A DNA stretch of 64,000 nucleotides, taken from positions 19,089,422 through 19,153,421 of the forward strand of contig NC_089318.1 in the NCBI RefSeq assembly GCF_036669915.1, in the 5' to 3' direction. Made by a program: the position numbers and the translations under genes. This document shows, one piece after another, positions 32,704-44,400 of this stretch; position 1 is the stretch's first letter, and each line of letters opens with the position of its first letter. The notes below the pieces were generated by a model. It searched no databases, was not told the origin of the DNA, and saw only the letters and a program-made list of their open reading frames with translations. The stretch is from Pocillopora verrucosa (taxonomy: Eukaryota > Cnidaria > Anthozoa > Scleractinia > Pocilloporidae).

Positions 32704-33940
32704 AGGCTAGAAAATTGTCCTTAAAGTGCTAACAGCCACCTTATAGAATTGAGCAAAAAGAGCAGCTGTTCTTTCCCATAATTGACACTGCTAATTTCAA
32801 TATATACCTAGCTGATGGAAAAAAGGGCATATTACGTGCAGAGCTTGGATTTGAATTTCAACCACAAATGTTAATAATAATTCTCACGAGTGATTGAAGC
32901 GAACTTATCAGATGTGTCATCAACGGGAGAAGATTATTTCTTATCCACGTGCAGACCTGTAAAGTTCTGTTTATTTTATAGATATTATGTTTAGATAAAG
33001 TACCACTTTAAAACACATTTTAACAACGCCGAATGAAGAGATCAGCTGCAAGAAAACTGCTTTCATTTCTAACTCGAAAACAAAACAATTGCTTGTAAAA
33101 ATGATGTCTTGCCGTTAAAAGAGTTGAATTCAATCCTAGCAACATTGATAAATTGAAAAAAGAAAATCGTCGTGGAGTGTTTCGCCACCATGTTGATAAA
33201 CACAGTCACCATAATAATACTGATATCTTCTCAGGTAACGATATAATGATACGCCAACTGCACCAGGTGAAGTTGTCATGTTTTCGAAGTTGGACAAATA
33301 CTGTTATTTCGTCAATCCCTGTATTATAGATTGCTCTAGTATTTGCGTTTTGCTCAACTGCGGTCTTGCCTAATATCAAAGTGTTTTTCGCTAATTTGTG
33401 TGGAAAGCTTTTCTACCTCGAATATATTATGGGGAAAGGGGCATTGCTTTTCTTGACTTTCTTTTAACTAATGTTCACGAGTTTTAAAAAGAATGTCCAC
33501 GGTCTGAATACACTCTACCATCTAGAGAACAAGATTCGGTGTCACACGCAACATTTTCACCTAGACTGGTCACACTCAGATTGGTCGAGGGTTGAATCGT
33601 ACCTAACTATAATTACCTCGCGCAAGGTGATTATAGCAGGAGCGCTAAATATCGAAATAGCTGCCTCGCCTTTTTAAGTGCAATTAAAGGAAATGGTCGT
33701 GAGAGAACCCTAGGGTTTTTACCTTATAGATTAAAATCTTAGTCAGAAATTATAAGCAGACAGTAACATTGGGAGATAAGTTCACTATACTCCTTGCAAG
33801 AGGTGTGGGTTTTCCAGTTCAAGTTTTGTCGAGATAAACTAAGTCTATCACCAAAATTAGCAAAAAAGAAAAGTGGTTGGCAGAGACCACAATTCCAAAC
33901 AAAAAAAAACTGAACTATTAGCCTTTGTTATGCTATATTA
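32704..33940. other. Intergenic, near-identical to unit 1
   Basis: No gene. It matches 3,094-4,330 almost base for base up to the insertion at about 33,945. Confidence 0.6.
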
Positions 33941-33944
33941 GTAT

Positions 33945-35215
33945 TTATAATAAAGTTCGGATATAACGCGCGCTGTCATTGGTTGAAAGAGCGTGCTCTA
34001 TGAGACTATAGAGCATAGAGCTGAGCTAAAGCTATCACGCCATCTGCCAATTGTACTATGTTCGAGCTTTTCCGGGACTTCTTTTTAGCTTTTTTCCGAT
34101 AATTGAAATTGAAATTTCGGAACTAAAGCGAGCCGGTAAGTAGCAACAGAAGAATCAAACAAAGGTTTGTAAACATACCAGGCGCCGTAATTTACGTTAT
34201 TAAAACGTGAACAGATACGAAAATCCAAAAGGAAAAGCAAAATAAACATTCCGAGTTTTAAAGATTTTCACGCTCAGTTAGATTGCAAGCTTACGTACGG
34301 TAATAAAAATCAAACACAGCTAACCCTCGTATAGTATATAAAGTTCAGTGTTCAAAAACAAAACAGAACAAAACAGAAATGATGAAAAATATAACTAAGC
34401 TGGCATAATTGTTAAAATTCATACTAATCATGACGGTGTCTGAGCGAATATGATCATGCTGAAGTTCAGCGGCTCGCTCATCATGGCGATCTCCGGTCAT
34501 CACGGTAAAGCAAGCCTCAGAAACTACATCGGCCGCCCTTCAAGTGAAAAAATAAGAGCTTGCTCTGATATCCTTTCCGATACGTTGAGTGGAAAGTCAC
34601 ATCAGTCACTGCAGCCGAGTTTTGCGGCGCTGTCATCACGAGCGATCTTCATGTTCCGGTGAATTCGGCTGTCGTTCATTCAAAATACACTCGCCTTGAA
34701 CAGTTTGTTTTCTACCTTGTCATGTGAAAAAACTCGCGTGTTTTTATGAGCCATAATTCGGCTGAAGTTCACTGAACATTTCACTTCAAGATTCTGTATT
34801 AGAGAGTTAAATTCGACTTGCCGGACTATTTTAGTTTCTAAACTATCGTAGAATGTGAACTTTGATGGTTTGACACTTTTGACAGCTTTAGTCTTGTACA
34901 GCCAATCAGATTATTTCAACCATTCTAACAGGGATTCTGATTGGCTTATTGTAGCGTGCTTTATGAGAGTATAGAGCATGCTGACGACACTGTTGTTCGC
35001 TTTGGAAATAAAGTTTGTTTTAAAAATTGAAAGTAATGCTTGAGGAATTTAACGGATCCTTTATTATAAAACAAATAGAGAAGAAGAAGTGGGAAGAAAC
35101 ACTCGACTATGTCTCGTGTTTCTCCCTACACTTCTTTCGTACTCTAGCCGCTTCATAAGTGCTTTATAACAGAACAGAGCACAGTCAAGGCTTCTCTATT
35201 TGTTAAATCGAAATT
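33945..35215 (+). mobile_element. About 1.27-kb non-autonomous element (family X, forward)
   Basis: Insertion relative to unit 1, where the flanks (about 4,338-4,345) are contiguous. It begins AATAAAGTTCGGATATAACG and ends near CTTCTCTATTTGTT. A second, inverted copy lies at about 53,130-55,078. Shared internal blocks include AAGCAAGCCTCAGAAA and CGGCCGCCCTTCAAGTGAA. A 70-codon ORF at 34,450-34,662 falls in the shared block but is not kept open in the second copy, so I do not call a gene. Superfamily unknown; a target duplication is not clear. Confidence 0.65.
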
Positions 35216-35488
35216 ATAATCGTCTATTTTTTTTATACGGCATCTGTTCATTTTGACAGTCACTGCTTGCGCAAGTCAAATTGATGCCGGAAATTGATAT
35301 TGTTTCAGACTGTTATCTCCGAATAGCGGCTTTTCCAATCGTGATAAGAAGGCATCGAAATAACTGGAAATTTTACAAAAGGAAGAATTTCTTTTACCGA
35401 AAGTGCGCCTAGCTCTCAGAAAAGCTTAAGCCATCATCAATTCTATAAGCTAACTATAAGCTCTTCCAGGCCCCAGCCTTGTAATTTA

Positions 35489-36433
35489 TTAACAGAAAAG
35501 TATTTCTCTGATTATTTCTTTAACCGATTGTCTCACTTCTCTGATCTTCCAGCAGTAAAGTAACGGGTTTAGTGCTGAATTTACGTAAACTAGAGTTACT
35601 GTAAATTGTCTGAGCACAGTAACAGACGATGACCGTCCACCATAGGTCCACAAAGCTGTAGTTATACCATGTGGAAGATAACAAACAGCAACTGCTAACT
35701 GTAGGCACATTACGCTGAACACTCCCTTCCTATATCGAGAAATATTCAGTGGCCCTGAACTTGAGTTGTTTGACTGCTCAGGTTGGATAATGTTGCCACG
35801 TACCTGAATTTCATGGCGGTGAAGTTTCCAAAAAATCGTCGTGTAAGACAAAATTGAGGTTCCAAAACAAACAGGTATTGTTATGTGGGTGTACCATGTT
35901 GTGATACGAGAATCATGCGCATGCATCACGGAGCATACAGCACAAAAAATCCAGAATACAAGAACGATTACTCGTGCCCTGTTCAGCGTCACAATTTGTT
36001 TATATCTTACCCTTAATGACAAAGCAAGAAGTCTGTCCACGCTTATTGCAGTCATTGTCAACAAAGATATGCCACAGAGGAGATACCCCACAATGAAACT
36101 GGTGAGAAATATATTATAACATTCATCCCATCGTTTTCTCACCGCTGAAATCCAGTACGTGACGGTTAGAGGCTCAGAAATGACACCAACAAGGAGATCA
36201 GTTGTAGCCAGGGATCTGAGAAACAGTTTTGATGGCGCGTGAAGAGTAGTCGCTTTGTCAAGGGCAATCAGGATCAGAATATTCCCCAGAGATGAACAAA
36301 TGGCCAGCAAAACATTGAACACCGAAAGAAATATCAGATAGCCGCGTATTCCTGCAGTTATTTCCTGAGAGCAAAACAACCGCTCGTAGGTTTTCTCCTC
36401 TAAATTTTCAGTAATGTTTTGGTAAATCGTCAT
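35489..36433 (-). CDS. Class A (rhodopsin-like) GPCR, 314 aa, intact
   Basis: Intact minus-strand receptor, convergent with the one at 31,750-32,703. Its N-terminus (MTIYQNITEN) matches that receptor, while TM3 to TM6 follow the other minus-strand copies (LRVRYKQIVTLNRARVIV; HAHDSRITTWYTH in extracellular loop 2). LATTD in TM2, DRL after TM3, CYLPHG in TM6 and NSALNPLLY in TM7 are all present. Extracellular loop 2 again lacks Cys. The mixed similarity suggests gene conversion between plus- and minus-strand paralogs, since the N-terminal part is closer to the plus-strand genes. It is the only intact member of its subgroup here. Ligand unknown. Confidence 0.93.
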   Translation of the reverse strand: MTIYQNITENLEEKTYERLFCSQEITAGIRGYLIFLSVFNVLLAICSSLGNILILIALDKATTLHAPSKLFLRSLATTDLLVGVISEPLTVTYWISAVRKRWDECYNIFLTSFIVGYLLCGISLLTMTAISVDRLLALSLRVRYKQIVTLNRARVIVLVFWIFCAVCSVMHAHDSRITTWYTHITIPVCFGTSILSYTTIFWKLHRHEIQVRGNIIQPEQSNNSSSGPLNISRYRKGVFSVMCLQLAVAVCYLPHGITTALWTYGGRSSSVTVLRQFTVTLVYVNSALNPLLYCWKIREVRQSVKEIIREILFC

Positions 36434-36473
36434 GTTTTAAGCGACAGAAATGACTTAATGAGTTTTTATACTC

Positions 36474-36516
36474 AATTTGGAGTTATATATCACTGCGAGC
36501 TACCTGCTGATTGGTC
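36474..36516 (-). promoter_or_regulatory. GPCR core promoter: CCAAT and TATA, minus strand
   Basis: On the minus strand GACCAAT (36,510-36,516) precedes TATATAA (36,483-36,489), as in the plus-strand copies. Confidence 0.62.
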
Positions 36517-36774
36517 TTCGTGTAATGAAAATGCAATTTAATTATTCATGAAATATTTAATTATGACGTCTTTGTTGAGGAAACTGTAAACATATCGGAA
36601 GTTTTTTTTGTATTGATAAAACACCAGCTTATTTTTCGCAATTAGGCGAAATTTCAGCATCCTAAGAAATTTTATTGAACTCATAATATTATCAAATTAA
36701 CACAAATACAGACACTATTAGCCTTCCTGGTAGTGGAAACCAAAACAAACTTCCTATGCTATTGACTCAGTATT

Positions 36775-36826
36775 TTCGATCCATCTTTCAATATCTTTCA
36801 GTGTCTTTCGATCCATTTTTCAGGAC
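36775..36826 (-). repeat. 32-33 bp minisatellite, minimal inverted array
   Basis: Just under two copies of the same unit in reverse orientation, about 350 bp upstream of the minus-strand GPCR. This places the repeat symmetrically on both arms of the inverted GPCR pair. Confidence 0.8.
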
Positions 36827-37014
36827 GTACACGGATCAGAACTATAATTTACCCACCTATTTATAGCGGAGCTCGCAGAGCGTAGCCCCATAATTATACA
36901 AAATAGTAGTAACCCATCAAGCCGAAAAAATTTGGATGTACGACCGTACGACGGTACAACCGTACAAGTTGCTACTTTTAACATGCGTGGTCAACTGTAC
37001 CGCGGGCACGCCAA

Positions 37015-37105
37015 CCCAACGGCTTTGTTCAGTAGTCCAGTGGTCAGTGCACTGGGCTCCGAGTCGGACGACCCGGGTTCTATTCCTGGCCGAGGCAAGG
37101 CGTTG
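37015..37105 (+). mobile_element. tRNA-derived SINE head (box A and box B)
   Basis: Box A TAGTCCAGTGG at 37,033-37,043 matches TRGYNNANNNG, and box B GGTTCTATTCC at 37,076-37,086 is one base off GGTTCGANNCC, 32 bp apart as in a tRNA. A cloverleaf is only partly formed, so this is a tRNA-like retroposon and not a working tRNA. Upstream at 36,936-36,970 is a short cluster of GTACGAC/GTACAAC palindromic motifs. Confidence 0.6.
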
Positions 37106-37689
37106 TGCCCGTGAGAAGTGCGGGAAACAAAATGCGAGTTCCGCTTTTAGGCTTGGCAAAATCTATATATTAATTAATTACTAGAGCTTTTCCTACGACA
37201 AATTAAGCCGCACCGTTTTCCTCTTTTTTCTTTTTTTGAACCAGTTCTTCTAGTTTCAAGTCCACATTTCTTTTTCGATTTTTTTGTTGTTGTTGTGTTT
37301 TTTTCATGGACCTGCGCAGTTACTGATTTTCTAGCATGCAATAAACTGACCACTCCACTTATAGTGGAAGTCATCAGCTAAGTCCAGGGAAGAGGTGTTG
37401 GCCTTAATAATATATTTCTGGCTAGTGGAAACTGATTGGTTAGCTGCCGTGATGTTTTTTGTTGTTTGGCAATTGCTGTTAGTCAGTCCTCGGTGTTTGC
37501 ATTCATTCGTTGTTGTTAATGTCGTGAATGAGTTGTCTGTGCCATTCTAAAATGTCGATGAGCGCTCATGCTCTAATAAGCGCCCTTCCCCGAGTAAGCA
37601 CCGAGCCCCCGATGCCATAATATCAAAGAAGCGCCTATCTCGAATTGTAACCAAAATGGTTCGTAGAGTGAAGAAATTATATAAGCCTA
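37106..37689. other. Intergenic, inverted copy of unit 2 upstream DNA
   Basis: No gene. The stretch 37,170-37,660 mirrors 18,880-19,400, and in part 31,100-31,200. Confidence 0.5.
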
Positions 37690-37737
37690 TTATGAACAAA
37701 ACCATTTCCTTAATATGTCGTTCACAGCTTGTCTTAC

Positions 37738-38583
37738 TTATCCAATCTTCCAGCAGTAAAGAATGGGATTTAATGTTGAATTTAGGTAAACTAAAATAAA
37801 CGTGTGCTGAGCAGCGAGAAAGACTGATGGTGTAACATTGTTCGGATCATAATTAATATCTGTAATTTGAAATGGCAGATAGCAAGCTATTAATGCCAAC
37901 TGCAGCCACAATGCACTCGAGACAGCTTTTTGTATCGGGTAATCAAGTGCACTCATCTGATTTGTCTGTACATTTAGTCGAGTTTGGTGTTGGCGGAGCC
38001 TCCAGAAAATCATTGAGAAGGAAAAAGTTGAGGTCGCTAAACTCAGTGATATACCAATGTAGTCATACCATGTTGTGATAAGGTCATTCCATCGTGAGAT
38101 CATTGCAGCCATTGTAGATACTATCAAGATAAAAGCCAGAGTCACGGAAATTCGCCTACACGTTACAACTTGTCTGTATCGCAACCCAAGCATTAGGGCG
38201 AGAAGCCTTTCCACACTAATTACTGTCAGCGTCAACAAAGAAACGGAACCCAATAAGTAACTAGCCATAAAAGACAGAATACTGAATAATCGGCAAAAAG
38301 TCCAGTTTCTGACCACAATTGAGATCCAAAAAGCAACAGAGAGTGGCTGGGAGATAAGACCAACGGACAGATCAGTTGTAGCCAGACAACGAAGCAAGAG
38401 TTTGGATGGCGGATGAAGGGAAGACTCGTGATGTAGAGCAACAAGAATCAACGTGTTCCCAAGAATGGCTGTAATGGCGAGAAAAATGTTCACAACCGAT
38501 AGAAAAGTTAGGTGCCAACGTAAATCCCCTGTTAAATCTTTCAATTTTCGCACTGTGAACTCTGTATGGTTTGCGGTTGACAT
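37738..38583 (-). CDS. Class A GPCR (second subtype) with truncated C-tail
   Basis: Receptor of 281 residues if it starts at the Met at 38,583 (MSTANHTEF, with an NHT glycosylation site). An upstream in-frame Met at 38,649 would add 22 residues without membrane character. TM1 has GNTLILVAL, TM2 LATTDLSVG, TM3 ends VERLLAL (ERL in place of DRY), TM6 CYLPF and TM7 [18 protein letters not shown] at 37,738-37,740 stops the frame right after TM7. Beyond it the same frame reads VRQAVNDILRKWFCS and a stop at 37,690-37,692, which is the helix 8 and tail of the paralogs. So one nonsense change has removed helix 8. It may be a recent pseudogene, or a receptor with a minimal tail. Confidence 0.85.
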   Translation of the reverse strand: MSTANHTEFTVRKLKDLTGDLRWHLTFLSVVNIFLAITAILGNTLILVALHHESSLHPPSKLLLRCLATTDLSVGLISQPLSVAFWISIVVRNWTFCRLFSILSFMASYLLGSVSLLTLTVISVERLLALMLGLRYRQVVTCRRISVTLAFILIVSTMAAMISRWNDLITTWYDYIGISLSLATSTFSFSMIFWRLRQHQTRLNVQTNQMSALDYPIQKAVSSALWLQLALIACYLPFQITDINYDPNNVTPSVFLAAQHTFILVYLNSTLNPILYCWKIG

Positions 38584-38649
38584 TATTGTGGTTTTCTTTT
38601 CCGGGAAATGATGGCGCAAATCTTGTGTAGCTTGATTGGAGCAGCTCAC

Positions 38650-41280
38650 CCAACTGATAAGTGGATGGAGTAATAAACACGTTGCCGTTTATCACAAATC
38701 ATGAACGGTGAATAAAGGCGTATATGTCTGAGATCATGAGAAACGTAAACATTTTAGTCAATTGTGGCCATCTATGCAAAGTTTGCATGTCATTAGACAG
38801 GAAATAAAGACTCTCATAGTGGAGTGTATTCTCGATCAAAACCTACCGTCTGCGTGGGAACACAATTTGGTAGAAATAAAAGTCATTGTCGTACTTAATA
38901 TATTCCACTAATCGTTGATTGTTAAAAGCAAAACAGCTGGATTTGCTTTCATCTGTGTATTCTTGCGGTTTAAAACACACATTCGCAGTTTTATGTCAGG
39001 TCTTGTGATTATATCCAAACAGTGAAACTTTTTCGTGACCAGATGGAGAACTTAGGGTCGATAGTTAGTTTCAATTAATTAAGGCGACATAGTAATTGTT
39101 TTCTCTGTATCTGGCCATAATTACATGTTATGCTTTGAAGACAAAATCGTATTTATGAGCAATGAGAAAGCTAGACTTTTTTTAAATAAAGTAAACACGA
39201 GTCATTATTGCTTACAATTTTGTCAAAATATTTGTTTTGCTTTCCGCATGCAGGTATGACTACGAAATCAAACGGTAGCAACTGCGCTAGCTTTCGTGAC
39301 TTGTCTATTGCTCAAGTACAGAATACTGATGATATTGAAGCACTTTCAAATGCGGATGAATCTGATTGGTTCTTGATAACAAAGACAGCACGCATTTCAA
39401 TACCGTTTACGTGCGAAGTGTTTAGCTTATTTCTTCCCTTCTTTGGTAAAATGTTTGTGAATGGCTCTTCTCAACTAAATGTTAGTTGCAATTGATCAAT
39501 ATTAGGATTAAGAGAAAAAAAAATTCAAAAAAGGAATTGGAGTGAAAACTGTGTTACGTGTTTTTTCCCTCTTCAGAGGGTAATAAAATACAGTAAAAAT
39601 TTCATTCGCCAGTCGTAAATGTGGTTTATATCAAAAAATTCTCAAGTTCACAATTCTTGTTAAAATAATATTTGAATAGATGGAAAGGGGGCCCTCTAGA
39701 AACCACGGGGCTTATACGAGGGAGACCTCCTTACTTATAAAAAAATGCATATGCTAACGATACGTGTTCATTGAGAACATTTCTTTTCAAAACTATCGAT
39801 CTTGATTATCAGTACTACTGATCAATCGATTTAGTAAAGAAACTTTGATGACACTTTTAAAAGCAAAAAGTTTCAGAATGCCTGATGAGGCAAGGAATTC
39901 CAAATTTTTGGTCCTTGAAAAACTACAAAAAAGTATTTAACACTGGTTCAAAATTGTTGATTTCGATAATCAGTGCCTCATCTGGTGTTAATACGGGTGC
40001 ATGAAGTTATTTGGTAACAAATAGAAATCTTAGGAAATGATGGCAGAAGTAAGCGGTTGTGATAGGAAAACACGAACTACAACAAATGGAACTACAACCT
40101 TACCCTTAAGTTCCATAAAAGAATATTTCAAGCGGATGCCCTCTTCGCCGAACGAAATTTTGTTAACATGAGAAGATAATTTCACTTTCGCCTTATTGAT
40201 TTAAGTTCCTACATGAAAAGCGTAGTCATTCGTCTCGGAAATACAGAATTTTTATATTTTAAGATATAGAACCGTTACGGTGCTTCACATTTATAAACTT
40301 GTTTACATGAATCGATAATTAAACATATCGAAGAAAAATCATCTTGCTTAGTAATAATAAAAACTACTTGCTCGTCAAGAAATAATAACGGCGAACCGAG
40401 TGTAAAAGATTTAGTTATTAACCTGCTGAAGTCGTAAAGGAGAAGATCACGTATTATGCAAATAAATGGAAATCGCGTATGAATGACTCTCAGGTGTGTT
40501 TGACAACTCGTGGGAATTAGCTAATAGGAATAGTTTATACCGTGATTAGAAAAAAATGTACACAAAAAACTATAGTTTCGGACAGGACAGTCTTATGACT
40601 TAAAGTTCAGGTTATTATATTATGATGCAGCTGGAAATAATCGATTCAAACTCAAGATAAGTACATGCGTATTTGACTTATTTATTCATAATGTTTGCAG
40701 CTACTTTTCTGCTTGGGAAGCAAGTATGATTCAAAGGGTATTATTGATGTATTTAGGAATTACACTGGAACCTGTCTTTCGAAAAATTAAGTCTACCCAA
40801 TAGCTATTTATGACACTTCTCCTACTATCGAGTGTTTTCCTTGCGTGGCATATTCGCTACCAGCAAATAATTCAATTAAAAAAGGTTCTTTTCGTTTACA
40901 CCTTTCAGATACCCCTAAATACTCTTTAAAGTCTTTCATGACGTACCCTGGGGAAGGGGGGCAGGGGTGGAGGGGGGGTAGTTTCTCGCTCAGAGTTATA
41001 CACACATCAGACAAAGCGCTCCTGTGGATATTGCACACTTTGCTCCGGGGCTTTATTCTACCCCTGGCTTAGTATTCGATGTATTTCATGAAATCATTTT
41101 TTTTATAAAATTCTTATTTCCTTGTTTCCCCCTCGACTCAGCACGCTGTGCCAGTTGGTACTCAGTACAGATAAGTTTTGTGCGGTGCTCCTCCATCCCC
41201 CGCCTCTGTTGTTGTTCTTTGATTTGTTCATGCGTGTTTTGTCTCACAAATATTGAATATGTGTGGGGATTTTTCCCAGT
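38650..41280. other. Intergenic, duplicated DNA; no supported gene
   Basis: The segment 39,640-40,200 matches 12,160-12,720 and 40,590-40,800 matches 13,600-13,820. At 40,980-41,060 a short stretch (CTCGCTCAGAGTTATACACA and CTTTATTCTACCCC) matches the DNA next to the GPCR remnant at 61,066. The ORF at 39,208-39,495 contains an acceptor-like site and an acidic stretch but has no recognised similarity. Confidence 0.45.
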
Positions 41281-41284
41281 TCTA

Positions 41285-41402
41285 GAGTCAGAGGGCCTAA
41301 TTTGAGTCTCAGAGAGTCTGGGAACTAGTTTTGTTTCTATGGAAGTCACACATGCGCACATCTAATTTTCTCTTCCGGCTACGTTCTGAAACCCAGATCA
41401 CA
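41285..41402 (+). promoter_or_regulatory. Conserved 5' region of the open TRAF/CAP-Gly gene
   Basis: It contains the shared GAGTCTCAGAGAGTCTGGGA block, an NRF1-like ATGCGCACA near 41,352 and CTCTTCCGG near 41,372 (ETS-type). TATA-less. The role is inferred from conservation across four copies. Confidence 0.45.
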
Positions 41403-44400
41403 ATGGCGGCGGGTCAGAATATTCCAGAACTTGGAGGCTATGATTTTGAGTTTACAAGTGTTGTTCCCGATGATTTAGAATGCCCTGTGTGTCAGTTAAC
41501 AATGAAAGATCCCATACAGATCGGAGGATGTGGCCACAGGTTTTGTAACATTTGCATGGAAAGCTTGTTGAGGTAAAGGCCTATCATTGTTTGTTGACGG
41601 AAACAAGTTACTACTGAAAACAATCAAGCTTACCTGAAGGTTGAATGACGATATTGACCGATTGATTCTCTTCCCAAGGGTATCATAGTGTGCCTCGGCT
41701 ATATATAAGTAACTGCTAGATAGCTTTGTTCGGCACAAAACAATTCAAACAGGTTAGAGTTTAGTGTGAGTACTCGTGAATGCGACGGAAAGCTATCAAA
41801 TATTACATGAAATAGTTGTTGGCTGCCTTTTAGGTGTCTTCGATTGCTTCAGCACAAGTGCATCTAACAGAGTTATCGAATGATAAGATCTTTCTCGTTT
41901 ACTTTTTTAAATATGAGTCGACTTAAACTAATCATAATTTGTCTTTTAAGTGCCACTCTCGCTAAGAGCGGTCCTCTCGACTTCTCGTCTCGAAATGCAG
42001 GTGTAAATCGGGCTAAAAAAGCATATCAGTGGATAGTTTATACATTAATGAGGTCACTGCTTGTCTCAAACCCGCGGGTATCTCGCTAGATTTTATCCAC
42101 CATCATCTTGAAAACAACGCAAATCCATGTGTTTACTCAATTACGCACATGTAAAGGTTATTTGCATAATTATGAAAATTGACCAAAATATCTCTTTGAC
42201 CGTTCAAACTTCGTTTGTTTATCTTCTACGTAAATTGTTTTAGGTTTTTATAACAACTAGATGGAAAATTAATCCCAAGTTGTCTTAAAACGTTGCATAA
42301 ACGAGATAAGTCGTAACGCTAGCAGGACCAACAAAGTAAACAAAAGCGATCGAAAGACGATTCCCTTGAATCAGGTCATGAACCACGCACAGAGTGGAGA
42401 AGATCAAAGTTAAATAACACAACTTGGCACTCTGGTCATTGCATATATACTGCGTAGTTTAAAGGTAAATGGAAACAATTGAAATACACGTACGTTTCGG
42501 TATTATTTACAAAACAATACGTGTACACTCTGCAAGAATCCTTGCAGTTTCGATCAAGGTTTAGCACACGGAATGCAATCATCAGGCTTTCCTTTCTGAA
42601 AATTTGCCGCCATCATTAAATATTTCATGCTCCTAGAGTCCACAAGGTTGTTTGCGACAGACTTAACCTTTTTCTGCGACCATCAAAACCAGCTAGGCAA
42701 ATATTGACGTGACTATGCTAATTAATTCATGCCATGCAACTGTTGGTAACAAAAACAAAGACACAAATTACACTTCTGATAACGAATTTTAATATCGAAA
42801 GTCATGAAATGAAATGAAGCACAGAGTTAGGAATTGCCTTCATAAATTTTTAAACTTCCTTAAATATCAAATAATATTGGATGAGTAAGTCCGATTTCGG
42901 AAGTAACATCTGCTACCTCCTTACTCTGTGTTCTAGGTAAGCGCTTTCTTCTTCGTCTTCGTCGTTTGCATCCTGCTCTTGATCTTTTGCGGCTCTTCTT
43001 CGTTTCGTAGTAGAAAGCCTCGAAAACTAGCTTTGAACCTGGTTCTTCGTTAGCCATTCACTTCTGATGAATTTTCTTGCACCATCTGCCTCTCTGGCCT
43101 TTCTCATTTCTGCTGCAACTTGCGCGGGATCGGCTTTTCTGCCTGTTCTTTCACCGGTTTGAAACCTGCTTGAAAGATACCCTTTCACTTTCTCCGTGAA
43201 CCTTGTTCCACTGCCTCGCGTTTTCTGAAGAGCCCAGCCCATCTTGCACACTTCGCTTTTAACTTTGCCCGTTACTTCGAGTGTTGCTATCTTTGATTCA
43301 AGCGTTAGGGAGGAAAATTTCATGGCCCAGTCACGTCTAAGGCTGTCGTAAAGGCTCTCTGAAGCTTTTATCTCGCTGTGCTTCCCGAGGTGCACATGAT
43401 CTTGGAGTTCTTCTGAAGAAGTGAACTCAGAGCAGCATCCTTGTTCTGGGCAGTGAAACAGCATGTCTTTATTATCGCTGGAAATTTGGCTGAGATTGCG
43501 ATTCTGTTTTATGGCTCGTGGTGCTATGGCAAAGAAACCATGATTCCCAACTTCCCTTAACACAACAGGGCCATGCTTCTCAAGGATAAGCTCTGACCAT
43601 GGTATTAATTTGCCCTTTCCGACCCCATAGGCTTTTGAGAGACGAAGACCGTCCTTTTCATAAGCAAAATTGTGAAAAAAGCTGAAATTATTGATGCGCT
43701 TAATTTTTACTTCTTTTCTGTTACTATCAATCTCGCAAACAGCAGCTGATGATCCCTTCACTTGTCTCACTTTCAATGCCTCGTGCATGTCAGCTGCTGT
43801 CAAAATGTTATGGCCTTCATTGCAGTATCTACGAATTGCCCCTTTCATTGGACTGATGATGCGATCGCAAACATCCTTGCCAGATTGAGGTTCAGAAAAA
43901 TCATACCTTTAGAATAAGGAAAGGAAGTGTCTCAGTTAGAATAACTGATCTATCAATACCTGTCATACTAATACAGATGTTGCTACGTAAGTTCAGTGTA
44001 TGTTCCTGCCTCTAACAGCACATTCTGCTCATCATGAAAATGTTAAAATGAAAATTATACTTCTAACGATTCTAAAGAAGAGGCAACAAAAGGACTACGG
44101 TAAATAGACAAACCTACTTGAATTATCCTAGGATGTCCTTTGAGAAAGGTAAGCATTCATTCGCTACTTGTACTTTGCATAGAGCAATTATAAGTAAACT
44201 ACTGCGGTTTAGCAAAAATGCGTTTTAATTCTCTTTTAAACAGGGGTACGACAGTATGCGATGTTTCAAGGGTTCAGAGGATAATTACATTCCTGCAGTA
44301 TATTATCAAAAGATTTTGATCTATTTTGTTTGTGTCGGCTCTGAAATACCACTTACTATAATGAACAGAAACAGCATGAAAGTTTAGTTCTGAAGTCGAT

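Noticed and set aside
34450..34662. 70-codon ORF in family X element
   Set aside because: The corresponding stretch in the inverted copy near 53,700-53,930 does not keep the frame, so it is element sequence and not a gene.
37015..37105. Functional tRNA gene
   Set aside because: Boxes A and B are present but the acceptor stem and full cloverleaf are not, so it is a SINE head.
39208..39495. 95-codon ORF with an acceptor-like CAG and acidic stretch
   Set aside because: No recognised similarity, no partner exon and no paralog in the other units. Cannot be supported from sequence alone.
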